From: Ilyomonas sp965277535 | GTDB lineage: Bacteria; Bacteroidota; Bacteroidia; Chitinophagales; Chitinophagaceae | DNA: 64,000 bases | NCBI GenBank assembly: GCA_965277535.1 | Contig: OZ255825.1 | Location: 2,170,001 to 2,234,000, forward strand | Reading direction: 5' to 3' | Shown: piece after piece, positions 40,453-50,433 of the stretch | Layout of the letters: the number at the start of each line of letters is the position of its first letter | Numbering within the stretch: position 1 is the first letter of the stretch | Translations under genes and position numbers: made by a program | The notes under the pieces: generated by a model | What the model was told of the DNA's origin: nothing | The model's database searches: none | Seen by the model: the letters and a program-made list of their open reading frames with translations, nothing else

Positions 40453-42345
40453 TTATTTCATCACCCCATTGCTTCCCTTTCCCACAGGTCTTGAAGCCAA
40501 TATTCCCGCGGGCACTTTTAGCTCGCCCGTTTTGGCATCAATAATACCGTTCTGTTCTTCTTCTATATTGGTTGCCTGCGTATAAACATCACCGGCAATC
40601 GGGCGTTTGCGCAGTTCCTGTTTGAACAAACGTATCTGCTCGGCGCGGTTTTCAGCGTCTTTCGGTCCACCATAATTCACAAAACCAAAACCGCCCCATT
40701 CACTTACTATCAGCGGAACCTGGTGGCGGTAAAAAAACGGATCGCCTACCACCAGCGGAAGGGCTGCCACACCATCTAACTGACCTTTCACCAACCTGTC
40801 TAATAAATCTTCCCAATGCTCCAAATCCGGCGTGTACAAATGTGCCGTTAGCAAATCCGATTTTAAACGACCTTCATACGACACATGCTGCCAGCCATCA
40901 TTGTCAACCACCAAAAACTGCGGATGTGCCAGTTGCATATAGTGGTACAAATTGGTAATGTATTCGCGCGTTTCGTGGTTGGTAGCGATGTCCTGCGCAC
41001 CCCAGTCTTCATTGTACAAACTCCAGATGACAACCGATGGATGTGTTTCTATCAGCGCAAGCATTCGTAACAATTCAGCATGATGCGCTGCACGGCTTTC
41101 AGCGTTGGAGCTATGCGGGCTGGGCACTTCCACCCATAACATCATTCCCATTTTATCAGCAAGGTTGTACACACGCGGGTCAACGCCGGAAATGTGTATG
41201 CGCACTAAGTTGCAACCCAACTCCTTCATGGCATACATGTGTGTTTTTATTTCCTCGTAGGTAGAAGTATTGGGCTGATACAAAATGCCATCTAAATAAA
41301 TAGGCTTGTTGTTGAGATACACACAACAGCCGCGCGATTCAATTTTGCGCAAACCAAAATGCGTTTCTATTTCAGCAATGTAGCCCTGGCTGTCTATTAA
41401 CTGCGCTACCAGCCGGTACAGATGTGGCGATTGCGGCGACCAGTGCTTTGCATTGGGCACTTCCAGTACCAAACGTTGCCTTTTTTGTCCTTCTTCCAAA
41501 TGCAGGGGATAATCTGATGTTGCCAACGGTTCATCCGTTTCCTGCTTGCGGTTAAATACCTGTAAGCGGAGGGTGTAATCACCGGCATCGTGTATGCGGG
41601 TAGTGAGGTTGAAACGCACCAGGTTATCTTCTACAATACTTACTACACCTACCCGTGAGCGAAGCCTGTTACGCTCTACCGTTTCAAGCCACACACTGCG
41701 TACGGCCCCGCTGTACGTTTGATACCAGATACCACCCCGTTTATAAACATGCGATTCCTGCTTGCCGCGCGGTATGTTGGCATCGAAGGTATCAGCAATG
41801 CGAACTGTGATGCGATTCACCAACTGCAAGCTTTCTTCATTGATTTCATACGAGAAAGAAGTGTATTGCCCTACATGCACTGCCTCACCATCAATGGTGG
41901 AAAGCGGCTGACCATTGAGCCACACACGCGTTTCGTAACCGCAGGCACCAAACGTAAGCTGCAACATATCCTGCGGCGATACTTCCGAGCGGTCGGGCAT
42001 TGGAAATTCGCGCTCGTACCACACCACTACTTTGTCGTGCCATGCCGTAGCGTCTTTGTCTTCTTTGCCTTTATTTACCTGCTCTTCAATGGAGCCAGGC
42101 CATTGCGCGGTATCGTGATACTGATGCCACAGATACCAACCTTCCTGCAAGCCCACATCTTCCGGATCAATAGCAAATTTCCATTCACCATCCAACAAAA
42201 TATAAGCGTTGGGACGAATCACCGCGCGTGGCAACGGGTTGTTGAAAATTTCATCAAAAGCTCCTTCTTCACGACTTTTGGTAAGGCTGTAATTGGGATG
42301 AAGCTGTTCCATAATTTCCTCTTCTATCATTTCCATTGGATTCAT
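40453..42345 (-). CDS. Glycoside hydrolase family 2 protein (intracellular)
   Basis: A 630-residue retaining glycosidase: jelly-roll sugar-binding domain (about 35-215), Ig-like sandwich (about 220-330) and catalytic barrel (about 335-620). Acid/base Glu is in WSLYNEDWG (about 440-448) and the nucleophile Glu in IVSEWGGFG (about 559-567). GH2 includes beta-galactosidases, beta-mannosidases and beta-glucuronidases; the length and absence of C-terminal domains do not decide. There is no signal peptide, so it acts on imported sugars. Not linked to a SusCD pair here. Confidence 0.9.
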   Translation of the reverse strand: MNPMEMIEEEIMEQLHPNYSLTKSREEGAFDEIFNNPLPRAVIRPNAYILLDGEWKFAIDPEDVGLQEGWYLWHQYHDTAQWPGSIEEQVNKGKEDKDATAWHDKVVVWYEREFPMPDRSEVSPQDMLQLTFGACGYETRVWLNGQPLSTIDGEAVHVGQYTSFSYEINEESLQLVNRITVRIADTFDANIPRGKQESHVYKRGGIWYQTYSGAVRSVWLETVERNRLRSRVGVVSIVEDNLVRFNLTTRIHDAGDYTLRLQVFNRKQETDEPLATSDYPLHLEEGQKRQRLVLEVPNAKHWSPQSPHLYRLVAQLIDSQGYIAEIETHFGLRKIESRGCCVYLNNKPIYLDGILYQPNTSTYEEIKTHMYAMKELGCNLVRIHISGVDPRVYNLADKMGMMLWVEVPSPHSSNAESRAAHHAELLRMLALIETHPSVVIWSLYNEDWGAQDIATNHETREYITNLYHYMQLAHPQFLVVDNDGWQHVSYEGRLKSDLLTAHLYTPDLEHWEDLLDRLVKGQLDGVAALPLVVGDPFFYRHQVPLIVSEWGGFGFVNYGGPKDAENRAEQIRLFKQELRKRPIAGDVYTQATNIEEEQNGIIDAKTGELKVPAGILASRPVGKGSNGVMK

Positions 42346-42450
42346 TTTTTTAGTTTCGGTTTGTTAGAGTGAAGGTAAAAACACAAACCTTGATAAAAAA
42401 CGAATGATGGCTTAAATGATTATTAATGATTGCTTAAATGAGGCTTAAAG

Positions 42451-43539
42451 CTACTGCAACTTTTGAAGCAAAAACAAATATGCATCGAAGTTGTGATGAA
42501 CAAATATTTTCTCTTTGCTGTCAGGAAACTTTTTGTAATATTCTGCATCAGCATACAAAACGATGTAATTGCCTGCACGTTCATATTGCATCGAATTATA
42601 AAAATCGGTCTTCTTTAACTGTGGCAATGTTTTACGAACAAATTTATACACTACACTGCCCAAATATTTTTGATACGTGCGTCTGGCTCTTCGTGTGGTA
42701 TTGTTCAGTCGGTTGAAGGCGTGCCGAAGAACAATGTTAGCGGGAAATTTTAGTTTACGAATGATGGCTTTTGCATTTACAAACGGATTGGTGGTATTAA
42801 AGTCGTCCAGCGTTTGAATAGCGATAGGCGTTTGCGGCACCCAATCAGCACTGTTTACCACGTTGTAAGCCCAGCCATTTACAGTATAGCTTTCATAATC
42901 GTAAGCATAAAATAAATTGCCTGGTTTGGGCGCCGCACTGCAATAGGTTTTAAAAAGAACATCTTTTGGTATTGCACTATTTTGTTGCTGATAATGCAGA
43001 TAAGAGGTGAGCAAATACGCAATGGCGCCGCCCTGGCTATGACCCATAATGTAAAAGTTGTGAATGCCTGCTTTATAACACGAATCTATTTTGGAAGTAA
43101 TATTGCCTGCCATGCTTGCCATACCGATAAGCCAGCCAACATGCACCGCAGCTTTGTCGTTATCTGCAAGTTGGTATTTAAAAGTAGTGCTATCAGTTAG
43201 TTGCAACTCACCTTTTGCAGGAACCATGGCAGCATAAAAATTTTCGAGCCAGCTAACGCTATTGCCTGTAGTGCCGCGGATGCTGATGGTGGCAATGGTG
43301 TGTTCTTTATTCACCCATAAATCCCAGCGGTTTTGCAAACCGGTAACCGGCGAACGATAAACCAAAGAAAAATCGGAAGGTGAATCAATTTTAAAATGCA
43401 CCCAAAACGCACTATCAAACTGCCGTGCTGAAACCCGCAGCAGCTCTGCATACTCTGCTTTGTTGAAACCAGGTTGTAAAATTTGGGCAAAAGAAAAAAG
43501 GGGCAAAAACAAAAGAGAAAAGAAAACGTGCTTGTTCAT
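42451..43539 (-). CDS. Exported class 3-type lipase
   Basis: A 362-residue alpha/beta-hydrolase with signal peptide (about 1-18, ending SFAQ) and the nucleophile elbow GHSQGGAIAYLL near 180, plus TISIRGTTG and the C-terminal His region, as in fungal-type class 3 lipases. It should cleave lipid or ester substrates in the periplasm or outside. I start at ATG 43537-43539, where the signal peptide begins; the longer frame has 18 poor codons. GCAAAAACAAA words lie in both its signal-coding end (43503) and its last codons (42468). Confidence 0.85.
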   Translation of the reverse strand: MNKHVFFSLLFLPLFSFAQILQPGFNKAEYAELLRVSARQFDSAFWVHFKIDSPSDFSLVYRSPVTGLQNRWDLWVNKEHTIATISIRGTTGNSVSWLENFYAAMVPAKGELQLTDSTTFKYQLADNDKAAVHVGWLIGMASMAGNITSKIDSCYKAGIHNFYIMGHSQGGAIAYLLTSYLHYQQQNSAIPKDVLFKTYCSAAPKPGNLFYAYDYESYTVNGWAYNVVNSADWVPQTPIAIQTLDDFNTTNPFVNAKAIIRKLKFPANIVLRHAFNRLNNTTRRARRTYQKYLGSVVYKFVRKTLPQLKKTDFYNSMQYERAGNYIVLYADAEYYKKFPDSKEKIFVHHNFDAYLFLLQKLQ

Positions 43540-43732
43540 CATAGTTGGCTGGTAAAGAATGAAGATAAGAAAGGATAATGTACACACATACATTCAACTA
43601 TCATGCTCTATACTTTTAAGTATTTATCACTGCCCATAATCTTTTGTTTTTACAAATAAAATGCTTTCTTCTCATCACTACTTTATGCTACTGTTACAAA
43701 TGCTCTATTTTAGCATTGTACAAAAAACCTGC

Positions 43733-45943
43733 ATGAAACAAATGACTTCTTACCGATACTTTTTTAGTTTTTTATTTACCATAATAATAACCATTGAAAG
43801 CATTGCGCAAGTAACAACCATTCCTTTGCAAACAGAGCATCATGCCATTGTTTTACAAACCGATAAAGACAATCGTTTGCGAATGATTTATTCCGGCAAG
43901 CCATTGCAAAATAATACTGAATACAATAGCATTGCAAAGGCTTATCATTTAAACGATAACGATGCCGGTATTTACAATGCGGCTTACACTCCGGCAGGCA
44001 CATGGAACTTGTCTATTCCTGCTATCGAAGTTCTTCATTCGGATGGCAATCCTTCGTTGGAATTAAAGTATGTAAATCATCATTCAGAAGCAACCAACGA
44101 TGGCGCAACGCTTACAAAAATTGTATTGAAAGATCCGCTCTATCCGTTCACCGTCACGCTTTGTTATAAGATATGGAGTGATGATGAAGTAATACAACAG
44201 TGGAGCGAAATAGAGCATAACGAAAAGGGAGCCGTTGTGCTTCAGAAGTATGCCTCCGCCAATTTATATTTTGCCAGTAAAAACTTTTATCTCACCACAT
44301 TCCAGGGGCAATACGCCAAAGAAATGCAGCCAGCCGAAACCAAACTGGCACAAGGCATTCGCAGTGTGGAAAGCACATTGGGCACAAGAGCCATGCTGTT
44401 GCAATCGCCCAATTTTATTCTTTCGTATGATAAGGCTGCACAGGAAAACGAAGGCAGCGTAATGCTTGGGCAACTATCGTGGACAGGCAATTTTAAACTT
44501 GATTTTGAAATAGATTCCTATCAAAATCTGCGGCTGCTGGCGGGCATTCATCCCTATAATTCTGCTTATACTTTACAACCCAACAAAGTGTTTGCAACAC
44601 CGCCTTTTACTTACACTTTTTCTGATAGCGGCACGGGTGCTGCCAGCCGTCATTTGCAAAGCTGGGTGCGCAAACACAAGCTGGTAAACGGTGATGGTGA
44701 AAGACTTACGTTACTCAACAATTGGGAAGCTACTTTTTTTAATTTTGATGAAACCAAAATCACTTCTTTGTTTGCCGATGCAAAAACGTTAGGCGTTGAT
44801 TTGTTTTTGTTAGATGATGGCTGGTTTGGTAATAAATATCCGCGCGATGACGACCATGCGGGCTTGGGCGATTGGCAGGAAAACAAAAAGAAGCTGCCGC
44901 ATGGCATTGGTTATCTGGTAAAAGAAGCAACGGCGCAAGGCATTAAATTCGGTATCTGGATAGAGCCGGAAATGGTGAACCCGAAAAGCGAATTGTATGA
45001 GAAGCATTTGGATTGGGTGATCCGCCAGCCCGGGCGTCCTGAAATTTATTATCGCAACCAGCTGGTGCTCGATCTTTCCAATCCTGCGGTGCAGGATTTT
45101 GTATATGGAATTGTAGATTCTTTGTTTACCAAAAACCCTTCTCTGGCATTTATTAAATGGGATTGCAACGCCGTTATCTACAACGCTTATTCATCTTATT
45201 TGAACAAAAACAAACTTCCGCAATCGCACCTGTATGTTGAGTATGTAAAAGGTTTGTACAATGTGCTGAAACGCTTGCGCAGCAAGTATCCCAGCGTTCC
45301 TATGATGCTTTGCTCGGGCGGCGGCGGAAGAAGCGATTATGAAATGCTGAAATACTTTACAGAGTTTTGGCCCAGCGATGATACCGACCCTTTGGAACGC
45401 ATTTATCAGCAGTACGATTACTCTTATTTTTTTCCTTCGATTGCAGTGGATTGCCATGTAACCAACTCGGGCAGGCAGCCTATTAAATTTAAGGTGGATG
45501 TTGCCAGTATGGGCAAGCTGGGCTTTGATATTATCGTAAATAAATTAAGCGATAACGACAAGCAGTTTTGCACCGAAGCTGTACACAATTACAACGGTTT
45601 TAAAGACATCGTATGGCATGGCGATATGTACCGGCTGGCCAATCCGCATGAAGGCGATATAGCTTCGCTGATGTATGTAAAAAACGATAAAACCAAAGCG
45701 GTGATGTTCACTTATCTTACCAATAACCGCGTGGGTGTAGAAACCAGATTGCCCATTGTATTAAAAGGATTGGATGCTGCCAAACAATACAGAATTACGG
45801 AAACAAACCTTTATCCAAGCACCAATTCAACCTTAATGCAAGGGCAGGTATTGAGTGGCGATTATCTTATGACAATTGGCTATAACCCTGATGTGAACAG
45901 CGGCAGAAGCAGCGTGGTATTAGAGTTATCAGAAGTGAAGTAA
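43733..45943 (+). CDS. Exported alpha-galactosidase (GH36)
   Basis: A 736-residue GH36 (melibiase) enzyme releasing alpha-linked galactose from melibiose, raffinose or galactomannan. Signal peptide about 1-26 (ending IAQ), N-terminal beta-supersandwich (about 30-310), TIM barrel with LLDDGWFGNKYPRDDDHAGLGDW, nucleophile Asp477 in FIKWDCNA and acid/base Asp549 in WPSDDTDP, then a C-terminal beta domain. I start at ATG 43733; upstream in-frame Met codons (43661) give no better signal. It is oppositely oriented to the lipase, probably a separate unit. Confidence 0.94.
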   Translation: MKQMTSYRYFFSFLFTIIITIESIAQVTTIPLQTEHHAIVLQTDKDNRLRMIYSGKPLQNNTEYNSIAKAYHLNDNDAGIYNAAYTPAGTWNLSIPAIEVLHSDGNPSLELKYVNHHSEATNDGATLTKIVLKDPLYPFTVTLCYKIWSDDEVIQQWSEIEHNEKGAVVLQKYASANLYFASKNFYLTTFQGQYAKEMQPAETKLAQGIRSVESTLGTRAMLLQSPNFILSYDKAAQENEGSVMLGQLSWTGNFKLDFEIDSYQNLRLLAGIHPYNSAYTLQPNKVFATPPFTYTFSDSGTGAASRHLQSWVRKHKLVNGDGERLTLLNNWEATFFNFDETKITSLFADAKTLGVDLFLLDDGWFGNKYPRDDDHAGLGDWQENKKKLPHGIGYLVKEATAQGIKFGIWIEPEMVNPKSELYEKHLDWVIRQPGRPEIYYRNQLVLDLSNPAVQDFVYGIVDSLFTKNPSLAFIKWDCNAVIYNAYSSYLNKNKLPQSHLYVEYVKGLYNVLKRLRSKYPSVPMMLCSGGGGRSDYEMLKYFTEFWPSDDTDPLERIYQQYDYSYFFPSIAVDCHVTNSGRQPIKFKVDVASMGKLGFDIIVNKLSDNDKQFCTEAVHNYNGFKDIVWHGDMYRLANPHEGDIASLMYVKNDKTKAVMFTYLTNNRVGVETRLPIVLKGLDAAKQYRITETNLYPSTNSTLMQGQVLSGDYLMTIGYNPDVNSGRSSVVLELSEVK

Positions 45944-46029
45944 ATCTTTTTTATTATCATCTCTTGGAAGAAAGGATGCAATAATGAGTCATTATTTGTT
46001 TTCAAACGATGGCGCCGGAACATACGTAA

Positions 46030-46980
46030 TTACGACTCCATCAACGAAGGACGTTCTGTGATTTCATGGTACTTGATTACATCTTTTGCGTAGTAATGTA
46101 TCACCATACTTTTTCGTGTTAGCGATTGATCTTTAATAGGTGAGCCACCATGAATGAGATTGGCATTCCAAATGAATACATCACCTTTTTTAGCAAAGAA
46201 TGTTTTCTTTTCCAAATGATTCTTCTGAATGATTTCTTCCACCACATCTTCATAGTCCGGATAATCTTTTCCACCTAACTTCAAATCAGTGCTCATTTCA
46301 TTAAAATCGTTGTTGAGCAGGTAAGGCAGTTGATGACTTCCGGGATAATAAAACAGGGGTCCGTTATTTTCATTCGTGTCTTCCAACGCTATCCAAACGG
46401 CAATCAAAAAGCCAAGCGGATAAGTGGTCATGTGGATGCTGTCAGAATGTGCGCGTTGATTGCTGCCTTTTACAAAATTCAAGGTTTGAAACGGCACTAC
46501 TTCTTTGCCGAGAAGAAACTGTAAGATGTTGATAAGTTGAGGCGTATAAGTAACATCTTTTATAACCGAAGAAATTTTGTTGGCGAAAGGTAGCTTGTTA
46601 TCATGGGTGAATGTGATAAGGTTCTTTTCAACAATCTTATCAACTTCTTTGTTGATGGATAAAACAATGTTATCATTAAAAAAGTTTTGCAGGATCATAA
46701 ACCCATCGTCTGACCAACGCAACATTTGTTTTTGCACAAAAAGAGGAAACGTGTTGAAGCCGGGATGCTGTGGTGCAAGCTCTTTTGCATTGCCTGTATC
46801 TAACCAGGCACGCGATGTTTTATCAGGAAAATCTTTGCTGGAGATGGATGCGAACAAGGGCTTATGAACGTTGTATTGTTCGAACGCCTGCTTGTTGTGC
46901 AAAAGGCTTTTGTAATGCAGCAGGTTATACAACCAATGAGCGGGCTTATACCTTTTAAGTGCAGAAACAATGCTTTTCAT
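46030..46980 (-). CDS. Phytanoyl-CoA dioxygenase (PhyH) family protein
   Basis: A 316-residue Fe(II)/2-oxoglutarate oxygenase. The iron ligands are visible: HSDSIHM (HxD, about 158-164) and the distal His in IWNANLIHGGSP (about 265-276); the helix WIALEDTNENNGPLFYYPGSH is typical of PhyH. Such enzymes hydroxylate lipids, amino acids or halogenate in some lineages; the substrate is unknown. No signal peptide. Alone on its strand. Confidence 0.88.
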   Translation of the reverse strand: MKSIVSALKRYKPAHWLYNLLHYKSLLHNKQAFEQYNVHKPLFASISSKDFPDKTSRAWLDTGNAKELAPQHPGFNTFPLFVQKQMLRWSDDGFMILQNFFNDNIVLSINKEVDKIVEKNLITFTHDNKLPFANKISSVIKDVTYTPQLINILQFLLGKEVVPFQTLNFVKGSNQRAHSDSIHMTTYPLGFLIAVWIALEDTNENNGPLFYYPGSHQLPYLLNNDFNEMSTDLKLGGKDYPDYEDVVEEIIQKNHLEKKTFFAKKGDVFIWNANLIHGGSPIKDQSLTRKSMVIHYYAKDVIKYHEITERPSLMES

Positions 46981-47079
46981 CGTTCAAATCTAAACGATAT
47001 TTTGAAGTGGAAAAGCGTTTAAAACAAAATCTTTATAATACAAGATTCACTCCTTTATAGCAATGTAATTAACTCATCC

Positions 47080-48348
47080 TCACTCTTTCAACAAGTTATT
47101 AATCTCTTCATCAAATTCCTTTTTAAACACTTCATAATGTTCGCCGGTGGCAGGTCCATCATAGCCGGCATGTATCTTATCAACGGTGCCGCTTTTACCA
47201 ATAAAAATGGTGGTTGGAAATGCCTGAAGCTCGTCTAACTGTGGCAGCGTTTTCTCTGTTTTGTGATCATCGGCAGCCGTAACGCCGGTAATTAAAAAAG
47301 GATACTGCACGTCAAACTTTTTTTGAAACGATTGCAAGGCTTGTTTCGATTCATTGAAGTCTTCTGTACGTTCATAAGCCAGCCCGATAATCTCAATTCC
47401 GCGTTGTTTGTTTTTGTTATAATATTGGCTTAAGAAAGCCGTTTCGTCCATGCAGTTCGGGCACCACGAGCCCAATACTTGCACGACTACCACTTTGTTT
47501 TTGTATCGTTCATCGTTTATGGAAACCATTTTTCCATCGGTTGATGGAAAGCGAAAAGAAAGGCTTGTTTCGCCCGGCCGCATCTTCGTCATTTCAAAAC
47601 CATTGGGCAGTTGCGCACTATTGTTTTTAACCGCAGCCCAGCCTTGTTTGCCTGTGCTTCCCGAATACACAAAACCATCGGAAAGTGTAGTGTCGTTTTT
47701 GATTTTTGCACAAAACAAAACTGCATGTCCGCCATCAAAACCCGATAGCAATAAATTATCACCATTCACTCTGCCTTCCAGGTAACGATAGTCGCCGGTT
47801 GGCGTACGAAATGTGCCCGTAACAATGCCATTTGGGTTTTGCTCAAATTCACCAATGGCATAATCATCCTGTTTCTTTTGTTCACCGAAATACGTTTCCC
47901 ATTTTCCGGTAATATTATAAAGCGGATGTGCTGTTGCTTTGTACCGATAACTAACTCCGTGAACGGCTGTAAACGGCATCTGCAGCCCTTTTGCGCCATA
48001 ACTTTTTATGTAAACACCTTGCAGTTGGTTGTTGCTTTTAATAACCAATTTAAAACCCGAAGCAAAGAACGGCATCTGCACCAAAAGCGAATCGGCGTGT
48101 TGGTGAATGCTGTCAACCAGCAAGCGTTCTCCCGCATTGTGAATGTACCAAACAGGTGAACCATTTTTGTTTTCAACCGAAAAATTGAACGCAATATTCT
48201 TACCATCCACTCTGTGCAAAGTGCCTTGCCAGATGCCCGTTTGCAAACCCAATTTTTTCGTTTGCGCGAAGGCTGAACAGGATGTTATTCCGCCAATGAT
48301 AACCGCTATCAACAATACCTTTCTAACAGGTTCTTTTATAAAATTCAT
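47080..48348 (-). CDS. TlpA-like thioredoxin-fold protein with N-terminal extension
   Basis: A 422-residue exported protein. The signal may be a lipobox type (IGGITSC, about 19-25) or a cleaved one ending FAQ. The N-terminal ~250 residues are beta-rich with repeated WYIHNAGERLLVDSI/GKWETYFG-type segments; the C-terminal TlpA-type thioredoxin domain (about 260-420) has WCPNC (Cys near 295-298) and a conserved PTTIFIGKSG cis-Pro loop. It should reduce or isomerise disulfides in the periplasm. Two-domain proteins of this kind are common in Bacteroidota. Confidence 0.88.
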   Translation of the reverse strand: MNFIKEPVRKVLLIAVIIGGITSCSAFAQTKKLGLQTGIWQGTLHRVDGKNIAFNFSVENKNGSPVWYIHNAGERLLVDSIHQHADSLLVQMPFFASGFKLVIKSNNQLQGVYIKSYGAKGLQMPFTAVHGVSYRYKATAHPLYNITGKWETYFGEQKKQDDYAIGEFEQNPNGIVTGTFRTPTGDYRYLEGRVNGDNLLLSGFDGGHAVLFCAKIKNDTTLSDGFVYSGSTGKQGWAAVKNNSAQLPNGFEMTKMRPGETSLSFRFPSTDGKMVSINDERYKNKVVVVQVLGSWCPNCMDETAFLSQYYNKNKQRGIEIIGLAYERTEDFNESKQALQSFQKKFDVQYPFLITGVTAADDHKTEKTLPQLDELQAFPTTIFIGKSGTVDKIHAGYDGPATGEHYEVFKKEFDEEINNLLKE

Positions 48349-48496
48349 GGTGCAAAATAACGCCGGTTTTTGGTTGCGTTCCAGTTAAAAAACAGCTTGC
48401 ATCTACATCTTTTCTGCATAATCCTGTTATTGAAGCTGACGTTTGGTTTTGCACATATTTTACAACCCAACCTCTTCCACATTTTGCATCAACAAA

Positions 48497-49774
48497 TCAT
48501 TCCACACTCACTAAGTAATAGTTCTTCTTTCCCTTTTGTACGAGAATATACTTCTGATGAAGCAACCAAGTTTCATCAACCATCATCTGCACATTATCAA
48601 TCTTCTTTCGGTTGATGCTCACACCGCCGCCCTGCACTATTTTTCTTGCTTCGCCTTTGCTTGGAAAGATGGTAGTTTCGGCAAGAAAAGAAACCACATC
48701 AACGCCATTATTTAATTTGTTTTTATCGAAAGAAAAATGCGTTACGCCTTCCATGTTTTCTAAGTCTTCGATAGATAAATTTTCAGCAGGCGCAGTTGTA
48801 TTGGCAAATAATTTTTCGGTTGTTGCAACAGCATCACGGTAAGCTTCTTCGCCATGTACAAAAAGGGTAAGCTCTTTTGCCAAAGTCTTCTGTAAGCCTC
48901 GCTGCGCTTCGTTTCCAGTATGTTGCGCTATTAATGCATCTATTTCTTCTTTCGATAAAAAAGTAAATAGTTGAATCCACTTTTTAGCATCTTCATCGGC
49001 TGCATTCAACCAGAACTGGTAGAACTGATAGGGTGATGTTTTTTCGGTATCTAACCAAATGTTTCCTTTTTCGGTTTTGCCAAATTTCCCACCATCGCTT
49101 TTGGTGAGCAAAGGACAGGTAAAAGCAAACGCTTCACCCCCGGTTTTTCTTCGTATCAATTCAGTTCCGGTGGTGATGTTTCCCCATTGGTCGCTGCCAC
49201 CCATTTGCAACTTGCAATTGTGATTTGTGTACAACCAATAAAAATCATAACCCTGAATCAACTGATACGTGAACTCTGTAAATGATATTCCACTTTCACC
49301 TTCAATACGCTTCTTCACACTTTCTTTTGCCATCATATAATTCACGCTGATGTGCTTGCCTACATCGCGGATGAAATGAAGAAAATTCATGTCTTTAAAC
49401 CAATCATAGTTGTTCACCATTATGGCAGAATTGGGCAGGCTTTCATCGAAATTTAAAAACCGTTCCAGTTGCTTTTTTACGCCGTTTTGATTGCGCTGCA
49501 AAATCTCTTCACTCAACAAATTTCGCTCTTCGCTTTTGCCGCTTGGGTCGCCAATCATGCCGGTGGCACCACCCACCAAAACATACGGTTTGTGCCCCGC
49601 TTTTTGTAAATGCACCAATAATAAAATGGGAATCAAACTGCCAATGTGAAGACTATCGGATGTAGGATCGAAACCGATATAACCGCTGGTCATTTCTTTG
49701 TTCAATTGCTCTTCCGTGCCGGGTATAATGTCTTGTATGAGGTTGCGCCAGCGTAGTTCTTCAATCAAATTCAT
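48497..49774 (-). CDS. tyrS: Tyrosyl-tRNA synthetase
   Basis: A 425-residue class I synthetase charging tRNA-Tyr. The HIGH-like signature is DSLHIGSLIPI (about 38-48), the tyrosine pocket is GYDFYWLYTNHNCKLQMGGSDQWGN (about 174-198), and the KMSKS-like loop is KFGKT (about 232-236). The C-terminal S4-like RNA-binding domain (about 350-425, GEARKIVQGGGVSINRKK) is complete. Exact -7 box TACTTTTG (49793-49800) upstream. hemJ lies 125 bp upstream on the same strand. Confidence 0.96.
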   Translation of the reverse strand: MNLIEELRWRNLIQDIIPGTEEQLNKEMTSGYIGFDPTSDSLHIGSLIPILLLVHLQKAGHKPYVLVGGATGMIGDPSGKSEERNLLSEEILQRNQNGVKKQLERFLNFDESLPNSAIMVNNYDWFKDMNFLHFIRDVGKHISVNYMMAKESVKKRIEGESGISFTEFTYQLIQGYDFYWLYTNHNCKLQMGGSDQWGNITTGTELIRRKTGGEAFAFTCPLLTKSDGGKFGKTEKGNIWLDTEKTSPYQFYQFWLNAADEDAKKWIQLFTFLSKEEIDALIAQHTGNEAQRGLQKTLAKELTLFVHGEEAYRDAVATTEKLFANTTAPAENLSIEDLENMEGVTHFSFDKNKLNNGVDVVSFLAETTIFPSKGEARKIVQGGGVSINRKKIDNVQMMVDETWLLHQKYILVQKGKKNYYLVSVE

Positions 49775-49792
49775 GGCTGTTTGTTTTTAGGG

Positions 49793-49800
49793 CAAAAGTA
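49793..49800 (-). promoter_or_regulatory. -7 box of tyrS
   Basis: TACTTTTG on the reverse strand, exact TAnnTTTG, 18 bp before the tyrS ATG. Confidence 0.35.
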
Positions 49801-49807
49801 AGTTTTG

Positions 49808-49895
49808 AACCACAGAGACACGAAGAACACAGAGAAACACAAATAGGAATAAAAGAAAACTTGGTGTAACTTCTTTCCTTTGTGTCATTGTGGTT
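49808..49895. repeat. CCACAGAG...TTGTGTC repeat
   Basis: ACCACAGAGACACGAAGAAC on the left answers TTCCTTTGTGTCATTGTGGT on the right. The same family as 10941, located between tyrS and hemJ. Confidence 0.55.
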
Positions 49896-49899
49896 TTAA

Positions 49900-50433
49900 T
49901 CAGGATTTGTTTTTGCTTCTTATTTTTTTATAGATGCGAATGGCGCTCATGAGCACGATAATAAAAACAATCAATCCACCCAATCCCCACGCAAGGCTGA
50001 TGGCTTGTTTCACCACAGCAAGCATCACAATAGCAAATAAAAAAATGGTTGCCACTTCGTTCCAAACGCGCAATTGCTGCGAAGTGTATTTGTAAACGCC
50101 CCCGATTTGTTGTTTAAAAATAAGGTGCAGTGAAATAAAATAAAAATAAAGCAGCACAACAAAAATCAATTTGATAAACAGCCATTGAGGAAGCGCGTTT
50201 AGCATAATCCACATCCACGGACCAAACACCAAAGTTAGCAGGGCAGAAGGTACGGTAATGCTATACCAAAGCCGCTTCATCATTACCGTAAAATGTTTGT
50301 GCAAGATTTCTTTTTCTGTTGCTTCTTTTTCATTCGCTTCGGTATTGTAAATAAACAAACGAGGCATGTAAAACATTCCAGCAAACCAGGTAACCACAAA
50401 GATGATGTGCAGGGCTTTAATGTAATTGTACAT
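49900..50433 (-). CDS. hemJ: Protoporphyrinogen oxidase HemJ
   Basis: A 177-residue membrane protein of the CopD/UPF0093 type that matches HemJ: HIIFVVTWFAGMFYMPRLFIYN with conserved His10 and Arg near 25, and about four helices, the last VVKQAISLAWGLGGLIVFIIVLM. HemJ oxidises protoporphyrinogen IX to protoporphyrin IX without oxygen consumption in the same way as HemY/HemG. It is the penultimate step of haem synthesis, matching the adjacent ferrochelatase; the two genes overlap by 17 bp. Confidence 0.9.
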   Translation of the reverse strand: MYNYIKALHIIFVVTWFAGMFYMPRLFIYNTEANEKEATEKEILHKHFTVMMKRLWYSITVPSALLTLVFGPWMWIMLNALPQWLFIKLIFVVLLYFYFISLHLIFKQQIGGVYKYTSQQLRVWNEVATIFLFAIVMLAVVKQAISLAWGLGGLIVFIIVLMSAIRIYKKIRSKNKS